From: Apis mellifera
Lineage: Eukaryota > Arthropoda > Insecta > Hymenoptera > Apidae
Reading direction: 5' to 3'
NCBI RefSeq assembly: GCF_003254395.2
Contig: NC_037638.1
Span: 27,501,649 to 27,565,648 of the forward strand
Length of the DNA stretch: 64,000 nt
Positions 28,301 through 40,660 of the stretch are shown here, one piece after another (position 1 is the first letter of the stretch; each line of letters begins with the position of its first letter). Below the pieces are notes generated by a model that was not told the origin of the DNA, did not search any database, and saw nothing but the letters and a program-made list of their open reading frames with translations. The position numbers were made by a program, and so were the translations under genes.

Positions 28301-31300
28301 TGATATCATTTAAAATATTCCTTTTCTTTTTTTTTTCCAGTTTTTTTTTTTCAATAAATTTCGAGAAACCAACGTTTTTATATAGTTGTTTCCTTTTTTT
28401 CAGTATTCCACGAAAAACGAAATACAGAAAAACAAGTTTCGAGTATAAGAAATAATCAAGGTAAAAATTATGCGCGTTTAACCTACGCACAACTATGCCT
28501 GAGTCTTTTTGATCCCGAGCACGTTGCCGATGAATCACGCGATTCACACGGGAAGTAAATATTTTTTACTTCTACATTTCTTAAAAAGTGTACAAATAAA
28601 TAAAAAATGTTTGGTTTCTCTGAGCGAAATTTAATTCACTTTTTGAAACAAAAATATACGAATTTTAAGGACAACATTTCTATAATATTTGTATATATAA
28701 AATATATCAATATAGGAATCTGCAATATCTTATGAGTTTCCATCGCCACCTATTGGAGCCATGTTAACGCTGGATAACAATCGAACCAACTTTAGTTCCA
28801 TCGAACGATAATACGTGTGGAACCTGTTTTCACAAGATAAATTACAAGGACAAGGAATCTCAGCTGTGGATAAATAATAAATTGTAATAGAATATACCGA
28901 TAGATTATACATTCCGTGTTCAATATGTATAATTCAGCTTACGCTCCATCTCCCAATCTCCCTTTCCTCCGTAAAAAATTCTTATTCGGGGCCAAAGGAT
29001 AAATTTTTTCGATATTTTTCTCGAATCGAGAAAATTATACATGTAAATACGTGTCTGTAGGCTGTTAATGTAAATATTCGTGGGACATATTTCGAATACC
29101 TAGAGATATTAAAACAAATGAGGAAATTGGTATATGAAAATATTGATTAAAGTTTATTTATTGTGAACAATTTATTTGTTATAAGCGATTTAAATTTGCG
29201 AAAATGACATTTTAGACTCCATCTTGCTTCATCTAATATATATTTATATAAATTGCTTATAACTTAATAATTTAATAAGCTTTAACCAACATTTTTATAT
29301 ATCAATATTTATGTTTGTTTTTATATCTGGAATCGATCGATTTGAAAATTGTCTCATGAATATTAACATCTATGTAAGAATCATAAATTTTCCATTTTAT
29401 CTAATATTTAAGCATTTTATCTATTAAGTGTATAAAATACAAATATTTTATTTAGTCTCGATTAATGGAAGAACTACGTCGAATTATTATTTTTCGCTAC
29501 TACTTGTATTAACGTATATATAACGTTATATAGTTTCAGAGGCTACCTAAGAGAAATTAGCTATTACATAATGTTATTTGATATATAAAGATGCTACAAT
29601 ATAATATACAGTTCCAGAATTATCTGTGTAAATAAACTGATATCTTTCTAAATTCTGTAAATAACTAAGAAGGTTACATGCAGGGTATCCGCAATATATA
29701 ATCAATAAAGAGGTGATTCCTCACAAAAAAAAAAAAAAAAATAAAATAAAATAAAAAAATAAAAAAAAAAATTTTAATTTATTTCTATTATTTTTTTTAG
29801 AAAAATATTGATATTGCATTATGAAAACCAATCAGCGATCTTTCTAAATTATAAAATATAAATAAGACTTGAAGAATCATTCGTGTGAATAAAAAGTGCT
29901 CTAGTCGAAAGAATCTTCTTCTCTGATACGATACGAGCAATAATTGTTACAATTATTTCATGATGTAATACAATACACTATAATATACTACGTATATTTT
30001 TCCTTGATAATGTGAATAATATTCTTTTTTATAATATTTTCTACGATTGATTATTAAAATTAATCTTGTAAAAAAAAAGATTATCACATTATATATATTT
30101 ATCCCATTGTAATTACATATATGTTTTTTTAATTGTGCTAATTGTACATTCTAAATATATATATATTTATCGTTAATTTATATATTTACAATATAGATTT
30201 GAAAATTACAAAGTAATTAACAAAGTATAATTGTTAAATAAATATAAAACTAATTTATACAATCTATCTAATTTATACAATCACATCACAATCATGATTA
30301 TAATTCTTATATAACAATTATAATCATAATATCAACTTTTATACCAAGAGAATATTTTTTATTGAGCCATTTTTTCCTGTGTTAACGATGAATAATGATA
30401 GATAATTATAATAATAAAAAGAAAAAAAATTTAAATGGAAAAAATAAAAAACTTAAAAAGTGTTAAAATTTACAATGTGTTAAAATATATTTATAAATCA
30501 ATTGTTTTACTTATTTTTTTTTTTTTTTAAGAAGAAAAATGAACGAAAAAGAAAAAAATATTTTTATAATAAAGTTATATCCTATATACTTATCAATTCC
30601 TTATATTATTATTTTTATACTATACTAAATAAATTTTTTATTTTTTTCCATGTATAAAGAGGAAAATTTTCAGATAGCCTTAGATCGAGATTAGTAAGGT
30701 TATGGCATAATCTACTATATATTCCTAAATTAAATTATTATTGCGAAAATAACGTTTTTATATCTTACACGTATGAGTCATAAAAAAAATTTTTATCGAC
30801 TCTATAACTTTTTGTAAAATTAAAAGATATCGAAAAACGAAGAATTATTCGAATAATTTCTTAATAATCGTTCAAAAATTATTCCATAGTAAAGAAAAAA
30901 AAAAGAAAAGGATTAATTTTAAACGAGAAATTAACTTTAAGAAGATCATTTGATTCAATTCAATCGATATTAAGTAATACAAACAATAATAAAAAAATAA
31001 TAAAAAAACGAGAATAAAATAAATGAATCGGTAAAAAAATAAACTTACCATTTTTGACATTTCGATCAAATTAATATTTTCCGTATACAATTATAAAAAT
31101 ATATCGCAGAGAAAAGATATCACTAACTCCAATATTTTGAAGTTTATTCAGTTTTTTTTCAGCACTGTACTTATGTCTCACTAATACTATACTATGTGAT
31201 ACGTCATCGCTATTTTAAGTCGAAATTCACAGTTTTCACTTATACACTTTACTTCAATTATTCCTCTATATATATTAATGAAAATACGAATGGTATTGTA

Positions 31301-32255
31301 AAAGAAAATATTTCGTTGGAAACTGATGATGGATCATCGAATGTCTCAACTCTGAATGAAGTGGTGTCATCGACGACGATACAACCATAGAGAGAATAAC
31401 TTTGATGACGCGAAATCCAGACGAAGAAAACGATTACGACAGATTGGCTTGTCGTGCGAGGAGATAACAACCAGCACCGAATAGGCTATTGGAGTGCTCC
31501 TACCCACACCAGAAACGGAAACTCCAAGAATTTTGCCGCGAGCTACAACCATGCTGCTTTCGGCCACAATTCGGCCTCTTGATTATCAAGTTTACAGACT
31601 TTGATACGAGAGAAAGTAGGGAAAAATTCTTCTTCTAATGTCGTTATTCATTTATAAATAACTCTACAACAATGGGATAAAGATATATTTTATCCGAATA
31701 TATACTTCTATCTGCTATTGCATCAGATTGCAAAACATTTCTTTTTTTACTTTATAATAATAATATAATTTATATATTATTATTATCTTTCTACAAATAA
31801 AAAAATTCATCATTTATTTATAAAATAAATAAACGCAATGTTATTTATACTTTTGCTTACATTTTATGATGATTAATACAATGGTTTCCAATTAGTTATA
31901 TTAGTTGTTAATAAGAAATATTATGTGTTATATATATATTACATATGTTAATCGTGAAGTAAAAAAAAGAGTGAAAAAAGATTAATGCGATCTATGATTT
32001 ACATTGACTTTCAAAACAATGTTCGCAGCATTAATGATGCGAACGAATGATTAATAGAAATAACATACTAATTATGCACTTTACGTGATTGCGAATGGAA
32101 AAATCTGAATATTTATTGTTACGTGTTTAGACTTTATATCATTTTTGATTATTTTGATGCAATAATGTTGTATCAAAGATTTTCTTTTCATAAATGGAAA
32201 TAATAATTTTTACATTAATTATATATTAATTATATTTTCTTAAAATAGACTATAC

Positions 32256-32295
<40 letters not shown>

Positions 32296-34656
32296 AATGA
32301 TTATTTTTATTTTATATAATGTAAAAGATCAGAAAAACACTTATGACTTTATGAATTCAATAAACAAAATTATTTTACGATTAAATTTTTAATTTTTTTC
32401 ATCTAGAAAATAAATAAAATATAAAAATATTATTCTTTCTTATTATTTATCTCATTCATGTTACATATAATGTCAAGATAAATGTTCAATGACCCCTGTG
32501 TATTATGACCTTGAATTTAGAAATATCATTTCAAGCAACACAAATATTTTCGTAGAAAATTGAATTGAATTATATATACCTGTGTTCAAAATGAACATGT
32601 TTAAAAAAAAAAAAGTTACGAAAATATTAGGAATTTTAATAACATAAATGTTTTCAAAATTTTGAATTTGAAATAGAAATTTTCTTCTACTGAAAAACAT
32701 GTACATATAATTTTATTCTAAAAGAACTTGTTATGAAAAATTTTTCCTCGATTGACACATTTTTGAACATATTTTTGGATTCAGGATCATTTCAAGATCA
32801 CAGTGTACGTGTTGTTGAACTCGACTTGACATTACTACAATGTTATGAAGACAAAAATAGATTGTGCTATTTAAAAAAGTCAAGGTAACCTGAAAGATTA
32901 TAACAATATAGTTATCATATATAAAAATTCACATTAAAATATAAGATTGGAAAAAAACTAATTATTAAATATAATCATACAAAACATATTAAAATATATT
33001 CTCTTTGGAAATATTCGAAATATAGTAAATTCTCTTACGATTAAAAAAATATGCATTTTTTTTTTTGCCACAATACTATTAATTTGGTTAAAAATTTATT
33101 AAAGTTAAAAAAAAAAACTAACAAACCGATTTATGATACGAACGAAAAAATTCATACATATGTTTAATGATATTAAACAAATCAATAAGTAATTTTAAAT
33201 TTTTTATATTAATTCTGTCTAATTACGCAAAAAACAAACGTATATAAAGCGATAAAATAATAATTGACACAACATATTTTGATAAAAAAATTTAAGTAAA
33301 AATTTGTTTATTGTTTTTTTTTTTAAAATTAATTACAAAAAGATTTAACCAGTAAACGATAAAAAAGATATCAACTTTATCAACTGATATTATTCTGATT
33401 TATCGATAAAAAGAAACTCTGTCGACAAAACAGGATTGTGAATTTTCAAACAGATTGTGAATCAATAAAAATATAATTATAAATTGCAAGATATAATCGT
33501 TGAATATAATGATTTAAATAAATAATAATAATTAAGAATATATACTTTGATAATTTATAATAATCAAAATGTAATAAAATTCCGCGAAAAATGTAAAAAA
33601 TGAAAAAAAAAAGGTGAAAAAAGAAAAACGACGAACTTCGGACAAAAAAATGTGTAAATATAATTTGAGAAGGTTACTAGAACATTGCACTCGAAGAAAC
33701 GGACGTTATAAAGTCCAGAATGTAGTTATTTTTGCAAAGGCTGTTGTGACTGGTTTCGATCTTGTTAACCTTGGCTGAAATCTTTTTAAAACACTTTTCC
33801 TAAACGACGAAGAATTGGAAAATAATCAGCAATTTTGTCTTTGATCAATAATACTTTTTTTTTATCAACTTTTAAATTTTAAAATATAAGAATAATTAGA
33901 ATTTTAATGAAGAAACCGAAAGAAAGGTAAAATTAAAATAGTACCATTGCTTTTCAATAATACTTATTTCATTTTTTCGATTTAAAAATGCTTACCTATA
34001 ATATATCATACATGTTCTCGTTTAATTTGAAGTTAATGAAGAAAAATACGTATAATATAAATTTTTTAGATTAAAGATTAACGTTCTAATAATAATAAAT
34101 ATCCATAGAAGATTTAATAATAAAGCTAATGAATGATAATATTATTTAACATTATCTATTATCATAATAATATTATACGAATAGACTTTTTTATAAAGTA
34201 GATCTTAATAAAAAAAAAAAAATTTTCTCTAATAATATAAATGTTCAGTAGTTAAAAGACTTACCTACTACGAGCGTTAGTACGATATTCATACGATCAA
34301 CAAAATATCTTCTTAGCATATTTTAAAGGATTCAATTTTTCAACACGTGGAAAAGTATAATATTAATAACGCTTAAATAATGTTCATAACCAAAAGAAGT
34401 TAAATTAAGAGTACATACCTGAAACAAAAACAAAGTATGTTTTTTTTACTATAACATAATTAAAATATTAAAATTCTATATACAACAATAATATCTTTCC
34501 TACTCTATATTATTTTTGAGTTATATTATATAATAATAAATATTAATAATTGAAAAAGGATGCTGCTTATTATTTTTTCCATTACCATTTTACAATTTTT
34601 TTTTACAAAAAAATATGAATTCAATTTATTTTCTAATATTTTTTCCAATCCAATAC

Positions 34657-34696
<40 letters not shown>

Positions 34697-37600
34697 TAAT
34701 ATAGCGATATTTAATATTAATTTTTAATAAATAAGCAAAAGAAAGTATATTTTTGATAAACATATTATTTAAAGAAAAATAAAATGCATCGTGTGTTAAT
34801 ATTGTCTAACATATCAACGGAACATATTATTTATAATTAATTGTAATTATCTTCATTTAATATTATTATATAACATATATTATAACGTATATTATATAAT
34901 ACTACTAACACTGTAAAGGTATTAAAACTTTATTAAGTTATTCTAAGCAAATATATAATACGACAATCGATATAAAAACAAACGTTGTCGAAAGAAGAGA
35001 AAGAAATGAGTAAAATAATTATATCTTTTTTTATTATATTATACTTAAAAAAATATATTTATAAACGAAAATAAAAACACGAATCGTTCGTAAAATTAAA
35101 TTGCAGTGATATATCGAAAATAGTAAGATATAACTTTGCTCAAAATATCAATAAGTATTGAAAAATATATAATATTAAATATAATATTTTTCAAATGAAA
35201 ATTCGAGTAAAAAATATAAATGTATATGATCGAGCAAAGTCTGAAACATACATCGTCATGTACAAAAACAGAAATTATTCGCGGTTGTTTTCTCTTCTTC
35301 CGCTCCATCTTATGTGTCGATTAATCGAAGTTCAATTTAGTAAATTCTAGTAGAAAGACAGATAGGCACGTAAACACAATGATAAGCCTAAATCCGCGAA
35401 GACAACGCGTGTCACACACTAGTTAAACTGGGATTCGAACTGCTAACTACGTACGAGAAAAGGCATACCTTTGTTTCACAACCATACCAGGTTACCAGGG
35501 TTAACATTTGCATATATTTACTATGTTGATATATGAAAATTTATGGATTACTAGTTCCGCGAAGCAATCGATAAAACTTGACGTCTGATAAGGGATTTTA
35601 AAATCTCTTTTCATTCGATCAACGCTTCAAATTTTCTTTGAAAAAAAAAAGTAATAATAAATAAATAAAATAGAATGGAATCGTTGATCTTTGTTACGAG
35701 TATTTATTTATTTGTCAAATATTTCAAATATTTATCGAGTCAAATTTCAATCGTCGATCTTTTTAAATAATGGAATAACGATGGCCAATGTTCATAACAC
35801 GTAGAATGTATTATTTATTTTAATAAATAATTAATAAGGCAAAAATTTTTCATATTGTATTTCATATTTGATTTTCTACGTAAAAATAATACGTGCAACA
35901 GGTGATGAACGTAATGATACGTAATTTTTGATATTAATTTCGTATTTATATTATTTCAAAAATATAAAATTTTATTTTGAAAGAATTGATATTCGTTTAA
36001 AATACTTGTTAAATATTGTCATTCCGTTTTTATATATATTCACTATGCATGTATATATATACACATATATATACACTTATACATATACTTTATAATTTAT
36101 TGATTAATTGAATTCATTAATTTATTAATTACGTAACGAAATATTTTCATGAGCTAACGCTTAATTAATTCACGTAATTACTTCAAAGGAAAATTTTCTT
36201 CTATTTTTACTTTGATTATTTTTTAATCGATATATTTATACACGATAAAAATATATCTCTAGTTTATATAAATTAAATTTATATAAAATTAATATATTTC
36301 GAGATACAAGTTTTTAACAAAACTTATCTATAATAAGATATCGAGAAAAAACTAGATTGCATTGATATTTGTAATTTTTTTAAAAACCTTGGAAGATTAA
36401 ATGATTAAATTTTCAATTTATATCGTAATTAATATCACTTATAAATATCATTCAATAAAATTTTCCCCTCTTATTTCTTTCTTAATTCTTACAAAGTCAT
36501 CTTGATGAAATCTTATCGTACCAAGAAATATCAAAATCTCCTCGTTCTAAAAGATAAATATCATCGTACTATTTAATAGTACGACAATATGAACAATATC
36601 GGAGTAGCATCGACATACATATATATATACATATTCGCAATAACACATCGCTCATTTAACAGGACAGGACAAAAACGATCAACGATCAATTACTCATGCA
36701 TGTTAATTGATCCACCAGTTGATATTTATCGATGTGTAATTCAAATAAAAATATATACTTTTATCGAATTGAATATCGCTAGATATTTAGATTTAGTTTA
36801 CAAAAACATTGATGAACCATAGATTAAACTTAAATCAATTTTTCCTTGTCCATCTTGCGCGTATATCATCATTAATTCGTTACCATCCTTCCTCGATCGA
36901 CAATGGGAGAAAGAGATTACGTGCAAAGTATAAATTAAGTTTTAATTAGATGTTTATAATCGTTTCTTTCGTGTAAAACATCGATCGATTCGAATCACGC
37001 AACAAGTGCATCTTAAAGAAAGATATTCACTTGTTTCTTTTGTTCATTTTGTATCATCAAATGATACGATACGATACGGCACGATACACAGTGATCTTTT
37101 ACAGGTATCGTGTTTATTGGATATTAAAATAGAGGATAAATCCTATCGATACACAAAGTTGGTAAAACGTAGATGTTTACGGAAATAAGCAAATAACGGA
37201 TGATGAAACGCTTTCTGTTCAAATAAGTAGGTTCACCTGTACATATATCTTAGATATTATTTCTTTGATGTGACGGCAGCAAAAAATCAACGAATAGGTG
37301 TTTTTCGTGCCAAATTTTTGAACATATATATTATAGTAGTATTATAATAGAATTTTATTTAATCTCCGAAGATATCACGAAGATTTATTATTAAAATATT
37401 AAATAATTATTTTTGTAATTTCTAGATAATGTATTGTGCATTATATTTTTACGCTTTTGTGCAATAAATCATTAATATTTCATAATGGTGGAAAATGGAT
37501 AAAAAAATAAATAATCATATACAAAATTTATTAAAATATTTAATATCATAATCCTGCTAATGTCATAAACATGAGAATAACGTAAATAAAGGAAAAATAT

Positions 37601-40600
37601 TATATGTATAATAGGATAAATAAGATATATTAAAAATCTTTCGGAGAAGAAAAAGTAAAAAGTTTCCTTGTTATTAAAAATTAAAAAAAAATAAAATAAA
37701 AAAATTATAGATCGAAACAAATCATTAACTGAATCATCATAAATTATGACATATTATGAATAATAAAATTCTTATTATAAATGTTTCAATTATGATATAA
37801 CTAACATTAAAGATATATATTGGAAAGATATAAGAGATAAAAGATATATATATATATAAAACATTTTTAAAATCTATTAATGCATGCATTATTAATTTCT
37901 AAATTTTTTCTAAATTTTATTTTGACGTAACTTTTGTCCATAAGTGTACATTAAGAGACTTTACTACTACTAAAGAATACTCAGAATAGATAACTTAACA
38001 TATTCGCGTGTAAATCACGTCATAAATACCGTGATTTCAGTTATTGGTCAGTGAACGTTAATCAACTAACATAAGTATGATACGATGTTCAAGAACGAAT
38101 ATATGTCGCTATCATCTAATTGCATTTTTATGAAAATGTATTGTACTCGTCAATTTTTATCTGAAAAATTATTTTTCATACATTACATTTATATCCATAC
38201 GAATAATTTTGCATTATAATAAATAAATAAATAAATATTTGGGATAATTTTTTTATTCTATAACGTAATATCGATCGAAATGTTAGATTGTAAAAAAATA
38301 AAGTACGAAAAATTGGAAAAATATTATAAAAAAATATTATACAATATTATGAAAAATTATATTATAAATAAGAAGAAAAATCAAAGCGATGTAATTAATT
38401 CTTTCGTTAATATTTTATTTTTAGATAAAAATTTAAAATTTATTTAAAAGCGTGATTGAGTTGCAAAAAATAAAATATAGAAACTGAATGAAAAATAAGA
38501 TTTGAAAGTTTTTATAGTGGCGATTGAATATCGACGTGATAAAGTAGTAATCTGTTAAATGAATTAATTGAAAAAAAAAATATATATAATTAATATGATT
38601 AATACGAATAAATGACGTAAAGTTGAAATCTGCTTGCGAAATTCATATTTTTAAAAGATATATTACAAATATGTTTGCTATTTATCTGATTTCTCTTTTG
38701 CTCCACATATATGTATATGTAGAGTAAAAAGCAAGCACATGCGAGTACAGCTCGAGATGCAGCGCAATAGAGAAAACATAAGTAGATGCGGCAAGATGCC
38801 AATTATAAATGTACGACAAAAAGAAAGAAGAATTATTTGAAAATAATAAAGTATAATAAATATATTTTAATTAAATGATAGTAGATTCTCTTTTTACTGA
38901 CGATAAATCCTTAAAAAAATTATGCATGTAAAATATACGTTTTTCAATCGGATGTGTACAATTTTTCTTTTAATTTTTAACGAAACGAGGACGCATCTGG
39001 CATCTTTCGTTTCTTTTTTTACGAAGTCGACCAGAAACGCGTTTATATTCGCGTATTTCCACACAATTATTTTTGCAATCGAGGCCGTTGTACGAGAATT
39101 CACAGGAAATTTTGATGATGCAGTGCCATGCGATAAAAAGAGGTCTGCGATCAGATGCATATGCTTACTAAGATATTTATAATTCATGATCAAAAAAAAA
39201 TCAAATTCACGGATCGAAGAAAAACTGAACTGTCTCGTTTAAGATATGATTAATTATTCTGTATTTGTAACGGACAAAGAATATTTCGACACGAAACAAA
39301 GAGTTCGAATTCGACTGGAATTTGAATCTGTGATATTTTCAGAATCTATAATGTCACTGACCAATCGCTTTAATTAAACGGTGACTTTTATATTGATCAA
39401 TATCTTTTTTTATATGCGTTTTAAAAACAGTACCATTATTATAAATATCGATAATTTTATTTTAAACGTATTTAATTTTTGTTTCTTCTTGATCAATTGA
39501 ATTGATTAATGAAATATGCAATATAATACGATATAATATATTAAATTTTTGACAATATTATTTTGAAAAATAATAAAATGATATGCACCTATTCTAAATT
39601 TTTTTGTAGCTAGTACGTTCTGTATAAAATTTTCATTTTAATTGATAATATTCTTTTCAAGCAGATTATACAACACTGAATAATAATATGCAAATGATAC
39701 GATATATAGTGAATTAATCAAATCGCTTGGGACGCTTAAAATGATATTTAAAAGCAAATTAAAGCGTCAGAAAAAAGGTCTGAATATGACACAATGTGAT
39801 TTTATATTATACCATTCTATATTATTCATGTGACTTCAATAAAACCTTAAGTAAGGAATATCTAATGTCTAAGTAAGGAATATCTAATTTATTTATGTAA
39901 TTCGTAAATATAATTCACATCACTTTCATTTCCATTCACGTGATATTTATTCTTTTATACCGTATTAAACCTTTTAAATTTCTTAGTTTTCAAATCATTA
40001 TTCTTATACAATATACATATCAATATTGCTTACACATTTTTATAAATTATATAAATGTTATAAAATATTCTAAAAGCGTCTATTGCGTCTAAATACACAA
40101 TTAAAACATAGAAACATAATTGATTAACCTAGTTAACTGATATGGGTAACCTGGATATCCAAGGATATCTAAGAAAACGGTATAAATGCTACTTATGTAG
40201 AATTGATAAAAAGATCGTAAAATATATCATTCCCTGAACATATAACGAAAATAAACTCACTTAATTTCTACATTTTAAACATATTTAATATTGACGATAT
40301 ATATATATATATATTTTTAAAGAATTTACCCATACCAAACATAACATTATAAAATATTCTAAAGTATCAAATTTTGTTTTAAAATTTAAAATATTTTCCT
40401 CGTTTCGTAAATCATATCTATTTCAATTCATTAGAAATATAAACAATGTAAAATATGAACTTATTGTTATTAAAATATCACAAACATAAACAATCAAACA
40501 ATTTCAATTGAATACATATAACTCGTGAATACTTTTTTTTTAAAAAAATAGGAATTTTACTTCTATTTCTAACTATATTTTTACTAAAAAAAAAAAAAAA

Positions 40601-40615
40601 TGCATTATTGTATAG

Positions 40616-40660
<45 letters not shown>

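Noticed and set aside
35400..35515. tRNA-like B-box (CAGTTCGAATCCC) on the minus strand with a loosely paired end (GTTAA/TTAAC)
   Set aside because: The T-stem does not pair, the A-box lacks the usual A14, and no anticodon stem forms. It may be a tRNA-derived relict but not a gene.
36589..36822. Plus-strand 77-codon frame with moderately protein-like C-terminal half
   Set aside because: It starts in a TA repeat, lies in AT-rich intron, and shows no family resemblance.
39841..39893. Short direct repeat of AAGTAAGGAATATCTAAT
   Set aside because: Two copies only; a local slippage duplication with no further structure.
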